In this document: piece after piece, positions 10,002 to 18,663 of the stretch | Layout: each line of letters begins with the position of its first letter | Position numbering within the stretch: position 1 is the first letter of the stretch | Origin: Massilia sp. W12 | GTDB lineage: Bacteria > Pseudomonadota > Gammaproteobacteria > Burkholderiales > Burkholderiaceae_D | NCBI RefSeq assembly: GCF_037300705.1 | Contig: NZ_CP147776.1 | Span: 4,030,001 to 4,094,000 of the forward strand | Length of the DNA: 64,000 bases | Direction of reading: 5' to 3' | Made by a program: the position numbers and the translations under genes | Notes under the pieces: generated by a model | What the model was told of the DNA's origin: nothing | Database searches by the model: none | Seen by the model: only the letters and a program-made list of their open reading frames with translations

Positions 10002-10340
10002 TCAATGGTTTTCGCGCGCGTGGTTGATAGTATAACGCGGGATTTCCACTACCAGATCACTCTCGCGCAGCACGACTTGGCAGGACAGGCGCGAATCCGC
10101 TTCCAGGCCCCAGGCTTTGTCGAGCATGTCTTCTTCCGCTTCGCTCGGCTGCTCCAGGCTGGCGGCGCCTTCGCGAATGATGACGTGACAGGTGGTGCAA
10201 GCGCAGGAGCGTTCGCAGGCGTGTTCGATTTCAATCTCGTTATCGAGCATGATTTCGCATAAAGAGCTGCCGGCTGGCGCTTCCAGCACTGCGCCTTCGG
10301 GACAGAGTTGGGCATGCGGCAATATGACGATTTGGGGCAT
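10002..10340 (-). CDS. fdx: ISC-system [2Fe-2S] ferredoxin
   Basis: A 112-residue adrenodoxin-type ferredoxin that supplies electrons for cluster assembly on IscU. The cluster ligands are visible as CERSCACTTCHV and a distal LSCQV. EHACERSC is the usual Fdx block of the isc operon. It lies 15 bases after hscA on the same strand. Confidence 0.96.
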   Translation of the reverse strand: MPQIVILPHAQLCPEGAVLEAPAGSSLCEIMLDNEIEIEHACERSCACTTCHVIIREGAASLEQPSEAEEDMLDKAWGLEADSRLSCQVVLRESDLVVEIPRYTINHARENH

Positions 10341-10355
10341 GGTGGTTCCTGTGCT

Positions 10356-12218
10356 TCAGATTTGTTCCAGGCTGCGGCCAGTCAGGGCGCGGCGCACGCT
10401 GCGGTCCATGCGGCGCGCCGCCAGTTCTTCGGTGGCTTCCGCCAGTTTTTTGATATCGGCCTTGATTTGCAAGTGATCCTGTCCCTGCATGCTGCTTTGC
10501 AGCGTGCTGCGGCAAGCCTCAATGCTGGCGCGCTCAGATGCGCTTAACAAATCGCCGTCTTCCGCCATCGCCGAGTCGCAGGCCGCCAGGATGCGTTCGG
10601 CTTCCACCTGCTCTTCACGCAGGGCGCGCGCTTGCATATCGCTGGCGGCGGATTGATATGAATCTTGCAGCATGCGCGTGATGTCGCCATCGTTTAAGCC
10701 ATACGCCGGCTTGACTTCGATTTCGGCATGCACGCCGGAACGCATTTCGCGTGCGCTGACCGACAGCAAGCCATCGGCGTCAACCTGGTAGGTGATGCGG
10801 ATGCGCGCGGCGCCGGCGGCCATCGGCGGAATGCCGCGCAGCTCAAAACGCGCCAGTGAGCGGCAGTCCGCCACCAATTCACGTTCGCCTTGCAAGACAT
10901 GCACCGCGAGCGCGGTTTGGCCATCTTTGAAGGTGGTGAATTCCTGCGCGCGTGCGCATGGAATGGTGGAATTGCGCGGAATGATTTTTTCCACCAGCCC
11001 GCCCATGGTTTCCACGCCCAGCGAGAGCGGAATCACGTCCAGCAGCAGCCATTCATCGCCGGCGGCGGTATTGCCGGCCAGCAGATTGGCTTGAATCGCA
11101 GCGCCCAGCGCGACGACTTGATCCGGGTCGATGTCGGACAGCGGCGGACGGCCAAAAAATTCCGCCACCGCGTGACGCACATGCGGCATGCGGGTGGCGC
11201 CGCCAACCAGCACCACGCCCTGCACTTCCGCTGCAGCCAGACGCGCGTCGCGCAATGATTTTTTGACCGCTTGCATGGTCTTATTCACCAGATGCTTGGT
11301 GATCTCGGCAAATTGGCTGGCGCTGATGTGCAGATCGACTTCCTCGCCAGATTCGAGTTTGGCTTGGATCTGAACTTGATCTGCGCTGCTGAGCATTTCC
11401 TTGACCTGGCGCGCCTTCATCATCAGGCTGCGGGTATCGCGGTCGGACAGCGGGGCCAGTCTGGCTTGCTCAATAATCCAGCAAAACAGACGGTGGTCGA
11501 AGTCGTCGCCGCCCAGAGCGGAATCGCCGCCGGTGGCCAGCACTTCAAACACGCCACGGGAGAGGCGCAAAATCGAGATATCAAATGTGCCGCCGCCCAG
11601 ATCGTACACCGCGAAAACGCCTTCCGCGCCTTGATCCAGCCCATACGCCAGGGCGGCTGCAGTGGGTTCGGCCAGCAGGCGCAATACATTTAAACCGGCC
11701 AGTTGCGCCGCATCCTTGGTGGCCTGGCGTTGCGCATCGTCAAAATAGGCCGGCACGGTGATCACCGCGCCCACCAGTTCGCCGCCCAGCGCATCTTCGG
11801 CGCGCTGACGCAGCGTGGCTAAAATCTGCGCAGAGGTTTCCACCGGACTTTTCACGCCGGCCACGGTTTTCAGCTGCACCATGCCGGGCGCATCGATGAA
11901 ATCGTATGGCAGATTTTCGGCGTAAGCGATGTCGTGCAAACCGCGCCCCATGAAGCGCTTGACAGAAATAATGGTGTTTTTCGGATCTTGCGCTTGCATC
12001 GCCTGCGCGCTGTAGCCGATATTGGCGTGGCCGTTTTTCAGGTAGCGCACTACGGACGGCAGCAAGGCGCGGCCCTCTTCATCGAGCAGGACTTGCGCTG
12101 CGCCGCTCTTGACAGAGGCGACCAGGGAATTGGTGGTGCCCAGATCAATGCCAACCGCCAGCCGGTGCTGGTGCGGCGCTGTGGACATGCCGGGTTCAGA
12201 TATTTGCAAAAGTGCCAT
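10356..12218 (-). CDS. hscA: Fe-S cluster chaperone HscA (Hsp70 family)
   Basis: A 620-residue specialised Hsp70 that, with HscB, transfers Fe-S clusters from IscU to apo-proteins. The N-terminus [10 protein letters not shown] is the HscA hallmark and fixes the start. [12 protein letters not shown] is the phosphate-1 loop of the actin-like ATPase, and [14 protein letters not shown] is phosphate-2. The substrate-binding half follows, with a short lid. Length matches the family. The hscB stop is 26 bases upstream of the start. Confidence 0.98.
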   Translation of the reverse strand: MALLQISEPGMSTAPHQHRLAVGIDLGTTNSLVASVKSGAAQVLLDEEGRALLPSVVRYLKNGHANIGYSAQAMQAQDPKNTIISVKRFMGRGLHDIAYAENLPYDFIDAPGMVQLKTVAGVKSPVETSAQILATLRQRAEDALGGELVGAVITVPAYFDDAQRQATKDAAQLAGLNVLRLLAEPTAAALAYGLDQGAEGVFAVYDLGGGTFDISILRLSRGVFEVLATGGDSALGGDDFDHRLFCWIIEQARLAPLSDRDTRSLMMKARQVKEMLSSADQVQIQAKLESGEEVDLHISASQFAEITKHLVNKTMQAVKKSLRDARLAAAEVQGVVLVGGATRMPHVRHAVAEFFGRPPLSDIDPDQVVALGAAIQANLLAGNTAAGDEWLLLDVIPLSLGVETMGGLVEKIIPRNSTIPCARAQEFTTFKDGQTALAVHVLQGERELVADCRSLARFELRGIPPMAAGAARIRITYQVDADGLLSVSAREMRSGVHAEIEVKPAYGLNDGDITRMLQDSYQSAASDMQARALREEQVEAERILAACDSAMAEDGDLLSASERASIEACRSTLQSSMQGQDHLQIKADIKKLAEATEELAARRMDRSVRRALTGRSLEQI

Positions 12219-12244
12219 CGCTAATATGCGCTCAAGGCGCAGCT

Positions 12245-12763
12245 TCAGAGGTAGAGCAGGTCGTAAGCGGTTTCGAGTTCCGCCGCGAATTTGTCGATGA
12301 ACATCAGGCGGCGCAAGGCGGCCGCCGCCTGCGCATAGTCTTGCGCTTGCAAGGCGTCTTTCACCTGTCCCATTTGTCGGGTGTGCGCTTGCCGCAATTC
12401 GTCTTGCAAAACGTCCAGCGCGGCTTCATCTTGCGCGCGGCGGGCGTCTTCCAGCGCTTCGCGCCATTCCATTTGTTGCATCAAAAACGCCGGCGGCATG
12501 GCGGTGTTGGATTCCGCCTCCAGCGCAACGCCATTCAGCTCACACAGATAGGCGGCGCGCCGGGCCGGGTCTTTCAACACTTGATACGCCTCGTTCGCAT
12601 GGGTGGCCCATTGCAGCGCGAGGCGCTGTTCGCGTTCGCTGGCGGCAGCGAAGCGGTCGGGATGCACCCGCGCCTGCACTTCGCGCCACGCCTCATCCAG
12701 CGCGGCGCGCTCAATCTCAAAACCCGGCGGCAACTGGAACAACTCGAAATAATTTTGCTTCAT
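12245..12763 (-). CDS. hscB: J-domain co-chaperone HscB
   Basis: A 172-residue co-chaperone that delivers IscU to HscA and stimulates its ATPase. The J domain is N-terminal ([14 protein letters not shown], then [10 protein letters not shown] with the HPD triad). The C-terminal three-helix IscU-binding part includes an [10 protein letters not shown] stretch. The open frame extends 11 codons upstream, but this start (MKQNYFELF) fits the family and lies just two bases after the iscA stop. Confidence 0.95.
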   Translation of the reverse strand: MKQNYFELFQLPPGFEIERAALDEAWREVQARVHPDRFAAASEREQRLALQWATHANEAYQVLKDPARRAAYLCELNGVALEAESNTAMPPAFLMQQMEWREALEDARRAQDEAALDVLQDELRQAHTRQMGQVKDALQAQDYAQAAAALRRLMFIDKFAAELETAYDLLYL

Positions 12764-12765
12764 GT

Positions 12766-13089
12766 TCAGATGCGGAAGCTTTCGCCACAGCCGCATTCAT
12801 CCTTGACGTTGGGATTGTTGAACTTGAAACCTTCATTCAAGCCTTCACGCGCAAAATCGAGTTCGGTGCCGTCGATATACGGCAGGCTTTTCGGATCAAC
12901 GAAAAGTTTGATGCCGCGCGACTCGAAAATGCAGTCGTCGTCCTGCGCCTCGTCCACATATTCGAGTTTGTAGGCCAGGCCGGAGCAGCCGGTGGTGCGC
13001 ACGCCGAAACGCAAGCCCAATCCTTTGCCGCGCCGCGCCATATAGCGCGCAATATGCGCCGCCGCCTTTTCTGTCAGTGTGATCGCCAT
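12766..13089 (-). CDS. iscA: Fe-S assembly scaffold/carrier IscA
   Basis: A 107-residue A-type carrier. The three conserved cysteines are present: one in [13 protein letters not shown] and two in DECGCGESF near the C-terminus. It accepts clusters or iron and passes them to target proteins, notably [4Fe-4S] enzymes. It lies between iscU (10-base gap) and hscB (2-base gap). Confidence 0.97.
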   Translation of the reverse strand: MAITLTEKAAAHIARYMARRGKGLGLRFGVRTTGCSGLAYKLEYVDEAQDDDCIFESRGIKLFVDPKSLPYIDGTELDFAREGLNEGFKFNNPNVKDECGCGESFRI

Positions 13090-13099
13090 CGCGCGCTCC

Positions 13100-13483
13100 T
13101 TATTGATCGTGGCGCGCTTTGTAGTCTTGCACTGCGGCTTTGATTGCGTCTTCGGCCAGAATCGAGCAGTGAATCTTGACCGGCGGCAGCGCCAGTTCTT
13201 CCGCGATCTGGGTGTTTTTGATCGACAGCGCCTGATCCAGGGTTTTGCCTTTGACCCACTCTGTCACCAGTGAGGAGGATGCGATGGCCGAACCGCAGCC
13301 ATAGGTTTTGAATTTCGCATCTTCAATCACGCCATCCGCGCCGACTTTGATTTGCAATTTCATCACGTCGCCGCAGGCCGGCGCGCCCACCATGCCGGTG
13401 CCTACGCTGTCGTCGTTTTTGTCAAAACTGCCGACATTGCGCGGGTTTTCGTAGTGGTCCATCACTTTGTCTGAATATGCCAT
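13100..13483 (-). CDS. iscU: Fe-S cluster assembly scaffold IscU
   Basis: A 127-residue scaffold on which [2Fe-2S] clusters are built. The three ligand cysteines are in [25 protein letters not shown] and [12 protein letters not shown]. The LPPVK motif bound by HscA precedes the last Cys. Length and order in the operon (after iscS, before iscA) are standard. Confidence 0.98.
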   Translation of the reverse strand: MAYSDKVMDHYENPRNVGSFDKNDDSVGTGMVGAPACGDVMKLQIKVGADGVIEDAKFKTYGCGSAIASSSLVTEWVKGKTLDQALSIKNTQIAEELALPPVKIHCSILAEDAIKAAVQDYKARHDQ

Positions 13484-13526
13484 CTGAGTACTCCTTGCCT
13501 GAGGCTATCTAAATACTGTTTGCGCT

Positions 13527-14786
13527 TCAGTGCGCAGCCCATTGGATGGATTCCAGATCCACCCCGTCTTTGTACATCTCCCACAGCGGGGACAGTTCGC
13601 GCAATTTGCCGACTTTGGTTTTGAGCAGATTGATGGCGAAGTCGATTTCCTGTTCCGTGGTGAAGCGGCCAATCGTGAAGCGGATCGAGCTGTGCGCCAA
13701 TTCGTCGCTGCGGCCCAGCGCGCGCAACACATACGAAGGCTCCAGGCTGGCCGAGGTGCAGGCCGAGCCGGAGGACACCGCCAGATCTTTAACCGCCATG
13801 ATCAGCGATTCGCCTTCGACGTAGTTGAAGCTGATGTTCAAGTTGTGCGGCACACGCTGTTCCATGTCGCCGTTCACATACACTTCTTCGATTTCCTGCA
13901 GGCCGCGCGCGAGCCGGTCGCGCAGGGCGCGGATGCGTTCGAGTTCGCTGTCCATTTCTTCGCGCGCGATGCGGAAAGCTTCGCCCATGCCGGCAATCTG
14001 GTGCACCGGCAGCGTGCCGGAGCGCATGCCGCGCTCATGGCCGCCACCATGCATTTGCGCTTCCAGACGCACGCGCGGTTTGCGCCGCACATACAATGCG
14101 CCGATGCCTTTCGGGCCATAGGTTTTGTGTGCGGTGAAGGTCATCAGATCAACCGGCAAAGTGGCCAGATCAATCTTGACCTTGCCGGTGGCTTGCGCGG
14201 CGTCACAATGGAAAATAATGTTTTTGCTGCGGCACAGCGCGCCGATTTCAGCGATGGGCTGGATCACGCCGATTTCATTATTGACCAGCATCACGGAGAC
14301 CAGGATGGTGTCCGGGCGCAGAGCGGCTTGCAGTTGCTCCAGCGTGATCAGGCCATTCGCCTGCGGTTGCAAATAGGTGGCGTCAAATCCCTGGCGCTCC
14401 AGTTCACGCACCGTGTCGAGCACGGATTTATGCTCAGTTTGCAGGGTGATAATGTGTTTGCCACGGGTTTTATAGAAGTGCGCAGCGCCTTTTAAGGCCA
14501 GGTTATTGCTTTCGGTGGCGCCGGAAGTCCAGACCACTTCACGCGCATCGCAATTCACCAGCGCGGCAACCTGTTCGCGTGCGGTTTCAACCGCTTTTTC
14601 CGCCTCCCAGCCATACATATGGCTGCGCGAAGCCGGATTGCCGAATTGCTCGCGCAGGAAGGGAATCATGACATCAGCTACGCGCGGATCGACCGGCGTG
14701 GTGGCCGAGTAATCCATATACACCGGGAAATGCGGCGCATGAAAAGTATCCATCAGCGCGGCCTGTTTTTCGATCGGGGCGTTCAT
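13527..14786 (-). CDS. iscS: Cysteine desulfurase IscS
   Basis: A PLP enzyme (419 residues from this start) that supplies persulfide sulfur for Fe-S clusters and tRNA thiolation. [15 protein letters not shown] carries the PLP lysine and [14 protein letters not shown] the catalytic-loop Cys. An in-frame ATG lies five codons upstream (14801), but the chosen ATG has GGAG about nine bases before it while the upstream one has none. The N-terminus is about 20 residues longer than the E. coli protein, as often in betaproteobacteria. Confidence 0.96.
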   Translation of the reverse strand: MNAPIEKQAALMDTFHAPHFPVYMDYSATTPVDPRVADVMIPFLREQFGNPASRSHMYGWEAEKAVETAREQVAALVNCDAREVVWTSGATESNNLALKGAAHFYKTRGKHIITLQTEHKSVLDTVRELERQGFDATYLQPQANGLITLEQLQAALRPDTILVSVMLVNNEIGVIQPIAEIGALCRSKNIIFHCDAAQATGKVKIDLATLPVDLMTFTAHKTYGPKGIGALYVRRKPRVRLEAQMHGGGHERGMRSGTLPVHQIAGMGEAFRIAREEMDSELERIRALRDRLARGLQEIEEVYVNGDMEQRVPHNLNISFNYVEGESLIMAVKDLAVSSGSACTSASLEPSYVLRALGRSDELAHSSIRFTIGRFTTEQEIDFAINLLKTKVGKLRELSPLWEMYKDGVDLESIQWAAH

Positions 14787-14828
14787 GCACTCATACTCCA
14801 TGGAGATTATTGATTGGTTACGGGTGGT

Positions 14829-15338
14829 TCAGGAATGTTCGCCGGCGGCCAGCGGCAACGCGCCGGCGGCAGGCGCAGCGCTGCGGTGCAATTGCACCAC
14901 GTTCGCCTGGGCTTGCTTTTGCAGTTGCTGATCCACCAATTCCTGCAAACTGACGGAATCCAGGAAATCGACCATTTTCGCGTTCAAAGTAGTCCACAGA
15001 TCATGCGTCATGCAGCGCGCACCACCTTCATGGGTGGCGCTGTGGCAGTTTTCCTTGCCGCCGCATTGGGTGGCGTCGATCGGTTCATCGACAGCAATAA
15101 TGATGTCGGCCACCGAGACTTTTTCTGCGCGCCGCGCCAGGGAATATCCACCGCCGGGGCCGCGCACCGATTCGACAATCTGATGCCGGCGCAATTTACC
15201 GAATAACTGTTCCAGATAAGACAGGGAAATTTCCTGCCTTTGTGAAATTGCAGCCAATGTCACAGGCCCCTTGCCTTCATGCAAAGCAAGGTCAATCATT
15301 GCTGTGACGGCGAAACGGCCTTTGGTGGTTAAACGCAT
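14829..15338 (-). CDS. iscR: Fe-S cluster-sensing regulator IscR
   Basis: A 169-residue Rrf2-family winged-helix repressor that binds a [2Fe-2S] cluster and represses its own operon when clusters are plentiful. The N-terminus MRLTTKGRFAVTAMIDLAL is the family signature, and three ligand cysteines lie in CGGKENCHSATHEGGARC. An open frame reaches 24 codons further upstream, but AGAGGT lies just before this ATG and the extension would cover the operator. It is the first gene of the isc operon. Confidence 0.97.
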   Translation of the reverse strand: MRLTTKGRFAVTAMIDLALHEGKGPVTLAAISQRQEISLSYLEQLFGKLRRHQIVESVRGPGGGYSLARRAEKVSVADIIIAVDEPIDATQCGGKENCHSATHEGGARCMTHDLWTTLNAKMVDFLDSVSLQELVDQQLQKQAQANVVQLHRSAAPAAGALPLAAGEHS

Positions 15339-15370
15339 GACTACCTCTGATTGTCCTGAATCCGCATGAA

Positions 15371-15392
15371 AAATGGGGCATAAACCCCATTT
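15371..15392 (-). promoter_or_regulatory. Perfect hairpin in the iscR 5' leader
   Basis: AAATGGGG and CCCCATTT form a perfect 8-bp stem with a 6-base loop, between the start of transcription and the iscR ribosome-binding site, next to the IscR-like operator. No U-run follows, so it is not an obvious terminator. It could affect mRNA stability or translation of iscR. Confidence 0.6.
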
Positions 15393-15414
15393 CCTGAATA
15401 ATTTAGTCAAGTAT
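15389..15414 (-). promoter_or_regulatory. Type 1 IscR-like operator
   Basis: Read on the minus strand, an ATACTTGACTAAATTATTCA core followed by GGAAAT matches the known type 1 IscR box (ATASYYGACT, A/T-rich centre, imperfect dyad). It overlaps the -10 element and start region of the predicted iscR promoter, the expected position for autorepression by the clustered form of IscR. Confidence 0.75.
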
Positions 15415-15438
15415 AGCGGAAATTCAGGTCTTTGTCAG
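15410..15438 (-). promoter_or_regulatory. Predicted sigma70 promoter of the isc operon
   Basis: On the minus strand CTGACA (15433-15438) and TATACT (15410-15415) are separated by 17 bases; each differs from consensus at one position. The -35 lies inside the 3' end of the upstream glycosylase-like gene. Transcription would start at about 15403. Confidence 0.7.
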
Positions 15439-16245
15439 AGGCGCCTGATTGCCTGTGGGCAAGCCAAGCAGATTGAAGGGGGCAAACAGCTGCTGCATAT
15501 CCCGGTTTTGGATGAAACTGAGGTTGTACGGGTGCTCCGCCTGTCGCTGGGGAAAGGCTTGCACTTGCGGCAGTGCTTGCAGACGGGCGGCGATTTTACC
15601 CCACAGAATCAGACAGGGCAGCGCCTGCCCGCGCTGCGCGCAGGCGGCATGCAGGTCTTGCAGCAATTGCAGGAAAAACACTTGCCAGGGACGCGCCTCC
15701 AGCGCCGGCGCCACCTCTTCGCGAAATACCAGGCTGGCGTTGAGTAATAAAAAGCCGCAGGCATGCATGCGCTCCTGGAATGCGGCCAGGGTTTGGGTCA
15801 TGCCCGAACCCGGAGCGCAGGCGCGCGCAGAAATCGCCGCCATGTTGTGAGGGTTGAGCTGATCAGCTTGCAGCGCGCCGCCGGCGACGAGCAGCATTTT
15901 CATTAAATTCCGCAATGAAGTGGCGCGATTCACCGCTTTCGACAAACCGCCGCCCTGCTGCCACAAACTGCCCACGGCGCCATCCATAAAACAATATCCG
16001 GTGGCGCTGGCGGCGCGCGGGTACGGCCCCTCGCCCACCAGAATCCAGCGCACGTTTTCAAGCGGCTGGGTAAATGCGGCAAACAGCCGGTCTTGTGTCG
16101 GTAAAAACGCGCTGCTTAACAGTTGCGGGAGATAGTCAGGAAAAGCAGTATCCAGCGCGTGCAAGGCATGGCGCAATATGTCATGCCAGCTGGGGTCAGC
16201 CAAAGCGAGGGCGCGCTCAATTTCCGGGGCAAAATTCTTTGTCAT
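15424..16245 (-). CDS. Uracil-DNA-glycosylase-like protein lacking the catalytic Asp
   Basis: A 273-residue protein with the layout of family 1 uracil-DNA glycosylases (Ung), but with altered key motifs. The water-activating motif GQDPYH is replaced by GEGPYP (residues 71-76), so the catalytic Asp is Gly73. The following ASATGYCF matches the uracil-pocket strand. The C-terminal HPSPLS leucine loop appears as HPYNLSF (His238 retained). The rest (CLILWGKIAARL) keeps the Ung fold pattern. It may be a DNA-binding or inactive paralogue, or act on another lesion. It lies upstream of iscR on the same strand, and its 3' end contains the isc promoter. Confidence 0.75.
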   Translation of the reverse strand: MTKNFAPEIERALALADPSWHDILRHALHALDTAFPDYLPQLLSSAFLPTQDRLFAAFTQPLENVRWILVGEGPYPRAASATGYCFMDGAVGSLWQQGGGLSKAVNRATSLRNLMKMLLVAGGALQADQLNPHNMAAISARACAPGSGMTQTLAAFQERMHACGFLLLNASLVFREEVAPALEARPWQVFFLQLLQDLHAACAQRGQALPCLILWGKIAARLQALPQVQAFPQRQAEHPYNLSFIQNRDMQQLFAPFNLLGLPTGNQAPLTKT

Positions 16246-16416
16246 CTTAACAAGTTGTGTCTAAACATGTGATTTTATCAGGCTGCATCCAGCCCGCCAT
16301 ACCTGTGCTATGCGCGCAAGTCCCCGCACTTATAGTAACATCGCTCAGATGCGGTAAATGTCTGCACACAGGCATTGAGCAAATCTGTTTGCTGCTTGTC
16401 ATCCTGCGAGGTCATC

Positions 16417-17124
16417 ATGAGCGTCGATAGTGAAAGCATTGCCGAAAACGCCCCATCAGGCGCAACGGAGTCAAGCCAACTCGCTGCCGCAGAGGGTGGC
16501 GCAGCGCTCAAACGCCGCATTCTGGTGGTGGAAGACGATGAGGAAATTCAAGCCGCCTTGCGCACTGTGCTGGAACATGGCGGCTTTGAGGTGTTGCAGG
16601 CGACCAGCGGCGAAGAAGGCTTGCGCCGCGCGGTGGTGGATGTGCCGGACCTGGCCATGCTCGACATCGGCCTGCAAGGCATGAGCGGCTTGGAGTTGGC
16701 GCAACAATTGCAGCATGAATCCACCGTGCCATTTATGTTTCTCACCCGCCACACGGATATTGAAATCGTGCGTCAGGCCACGCGTTACGGCGCAGTCGGC
16801 TATTTGATCAAGCCGGTTGACCCTTTGCAAATCGTGCCCTCCGTGGAAGCGGCGCTGGCGCGTGCAGAAGAAATTCTGGCTTTGAAACGCAAAGGCGAGC
16901 ATCTCAGCACCGCGCTTGAAAATGGCCGCCGCACCAGTATGGCAGTCGGCGTGCTGATGGCGAAGCATCAGGTTGATCACCCGCAGGCTTTTGAGGTGTT
17001 GCGCGAGTATGCGCGCAGCAACCGCCGCAAAATCATTGATGTGGCCAATGATTTGCTGGAAGCGGAGAAACTGATCAACAGCTTTATCCCCTTGTTTGCC
17101 GCACGCAAGAAAACATATAAATAA
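16417..17124 (+). CDS. Response regulator with ANTAR RNA-binding output domain
   Basis: A 235-residue two-domain regulator. The N-terminal receiver (about 30-150) has acidic residues in VVEDDEE, a phospho-acceptor Asp in LDIGLQGMSG and the conserved Lys in LIKPVDP. The C-terminal ANTAR domain (about 175-225) contains AVGVLMAKHQVDHPQAFEVL and RRKIIDVANDLL. ANTAR proteins usually act as phosphorylation-dependent antiterminators on paired RNA hairpins. The frame is open 14 codons upstream, but GAGG lies just before this ATG. No histidine kinase is adjacent, so its partner is elsewhere. Confidence 0.88.
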   Translation: MSVDSESIAENAPSGATESSQLAAAEGGAALKRRILVVEDDEEIQAALRTVLEHGGFEVLQATSGEEGLRRAVVDVPDLAMLDIGLQGMSGLELAQQLQHESTVPFMFLTRHTDIEIVRQATRYGAVGYLIKPVDPLQIVPSVEAALARAEEILALKRKGEHLSTALENGRRTSMAVGVLMAKHQVDHPQAFEVLREYARSNRRKIIDVANDLLEAEKLINSFIPLFAARKKTYK

Positions 17125-17140
17125 CTGGCGCAAACGATGT

Positions 17141-17210
17141 CCAAGCGCAGCCCTTGCGCTTGGCGCATAATCTCCTAAAATAAGTCTGCCGGCCATACTT
17201 GCCGGCTTTA
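17141..17210 (+). terminator. Two hairpins after the ANTAR regulator gene, probable terminator
   Basis: A perfect 9-bp stem CCAAGCGCA/TGCGCTTGG with a 5-base loop (17141-17163) is followed by GCCGGC-7-GCCGGC (17188-17206) and a short CTTTATCT tail. The second may serve as a weak terminator. Neither loop is the six-base loop expected of classical ANTAR targets. Confidence 0.5.
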
Positions 17211-17362
17211 TCTCGCGCCCGGTAAGCTGTGCGCGCTGATAGTGGCCCCGATCCGCCACACCATTTTTACGGCCATGACTCCGCCGTTCTTCCTGTTCAT
17301 GCGCATAGCGCCTTGAATTTGACGGGATATTCCCCTTCAACGAAGATTTGGTGGAGTACGAG

Positions 17363-17713
17363 ATGAAATCCTGTTTTTCCTTACGCCTGCCGCTGCGCGG
17401 CAAAACTGTTTGCAGCAATGACCAAAGCTGGATACAACAGACCGATTCGGCTCCGCAAGATATCGTGATCAAAGGTTTCCGGGACTTACGCCATTTTCTG
17501 GCCTGGTTTCAAATCGATATGCAATCTCCGATGATTTTCCCGGCTAACCAGGGGCGCACGATCAAACAGCATGGCGACTGCATCACCATCTGCGGCTTCC
17601 ATGATCTGGATGAATTCTTGTGCTGGGTCTCAAAAGGCGCTTACCACCCTGTTGGCCACATGAAAAATAACGCCCCATGCGCCACAAGCACACAAACCGC
17701 GCCCTTGCCTTGA
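17363..17713 (+). CDS. Small uncharacterised protein with an internal duplication
   Basis: A 116-residue protein I do not recognise. GGTGGAG lies about 8 bases upstream of this ATG. Residues about 33-50 (DIVIKGFRDLRHFLAWFQ) and 72-90 (DCITICGFHDLDEFLCWVS) are clearly related, with a period of about 40 residues and the pattern GF-DL--FL-W. The duplication argues that the frame is really translated. There is no signal peptide or membrane segment. It lies between the ANTAR regulator and the cyclic-nucleotide-binding protein on the same strand. A small two-repeat binding module is possible, but no function can be assigned. Confidence 0.6.
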   Translation: MKSCFSLRLPLRGKTVCSNDQSWIQQTDSAPQDIVIKGFRDLRHFLAWFQIDMQSPMIFPANQGRTIKQHGDCITICGFHDLDEFLCWVSKGAYHPVGHMKNNAPCATSTQTAPLP

Positions 17714-17879
17714 GCGCAATACGCCAGGGGCGCCGCCATGCCTGCGTCCCTGCGCTTCTTTTACAACACCGGCGTGCGCAAAACGCTTGCAGCATTTCTG
17801 ACATGCTATTCTGAATCCATGCAATCTTATCCAGGCCGGCCACAAACTTTGCCGGCTACAACCATGTCTGCGGATTGAT

Positions 17880-18389
17880 ATGACCAAAAAAATCGCCGAC
17901 CTGCTCGATGAAATCGGGTTGTTCCAAGAATTCAGCTACGCTGAATTGGAGGTGCTTGCAAGGTATTTGAAGCTGGAAGAGATAATTGCCGGAGAAATGG
18001 TTTTTTCCGAGGGGGAAAGAGGCAATTACATGTTCATTTTGCTATCCGGCAAAGTAGCGATTTTCAAAGGCGGCATGCGTCATCAACACCTGTTGGCGAC
18101 GGAGGGGCGTGGCCGCATCATTGGCGAAATGTCGCTGCTTGATCAAGAGGCGCGCTCAGCCAGCTGTGTCGCCGAACAGAATAGTGAAATTCTGACCTTC
18201 ACACATCAAAGCCTGAAACGCATGGCGGTAGAGCATCCCGCAGTCGCCTTTCACTTCATGCTGTTTTTGGCCAGACTGTTGTCACGCCGTTTGCGCCGCA
18301 CCTCTGGCATGGTGGCCGAGTATATGAGTGAACTGGAAGAGTTGTATCAACGCGCCGAACCAGGTCAAGAGGAAAGCAGCGAAGAATAA
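17880..18389 (+). CDS. Cyclic-nucleotide-binding domain protein without DNA-binding domain
   Basis: A 169-residue protein made almost entirely of one CNMP-binding (Crp-like) beta-barrel. VFSEGERGNYMFILLSGKVAIFKGG is the barrel core and GEMSLLDQEARSASCVAE the phosphate-binding cassette, with the Arg-Ser pair expected for cyclic nucleotide contact. A helix follows (about 125-155) and then an acidic tail. There is no helix-turn-helix, so it is probably a signalling adaptor rather than a transcription factor. The gene starts about 170 bases after the duplicated small protein. Confidence 0.85.
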   Translation: MTKKIADLLDEIGLFQEFSYAELEVLARYLKLEEIIAGEMVFSEGERGNYMFILLSGKVAIFKGGMRHQHLLATEGRGRIIGEMSLLDQEARSASCVAEQNSEILTFTHQSLKRMAVEHPAVAFHFMLFLARLLSRRLRRTSGMVAEYMSELEELYQRAEPGQEESSEE

Positions 18390-18540
18390 AACCCGGAATT
18401 CACTTGCTTCAGCACATATTCATGCCGTGCAGAAACAAAATAAAGCTCATTCAACATACTGCGCCAGGACATGCAGCAAATATGCAAAAAACAAGGCATT
18501 TTTTATGCGCATGTCATGCAATCGACATCAAACGCTGCTA

Positions 18541-18629
18541 AGATGAATTCATCTGCAATACACGCAACCGATATGCGTGATTGCAGAAAGGTGCGTCCAG
18601 GGATTCCTGCACGCACCGTTTTGTTTTTT
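18541..18629 (+). terminator. Palindrome, hairpin and rho-independent terminator
   Basis: Three elements follow one another: a perfect 14-bp palindrome AGATGAATTCATCT (18541-18554), a hairpin TGCAA-CACGCA/TGCGTG-TTGCA (18554-18585) and a GTGCGT-C-CAGG/CCTG-C-ACGCAC stem (18591-18616) followed by CGTTTTGTTTTTT. The T-run is on the plus strand only, so it terminates plus-strand transcription, presumably from the cyclic-nucleotide-binding gene or from a short RNA in 18390-18540. Confidence 0.75.
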
Positions 18630-18663
18630 GCAGACGCACATTATTTGCGCATCCCCGTCCGCC

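Noticed and set aside
16471-17472. Large minus-strand frame opposite the ANTAR regulator
   Set aside because: Antisense shadow of the receiver and ANTAR domains, rich in His/Gln/Arg as typical of such shadows.
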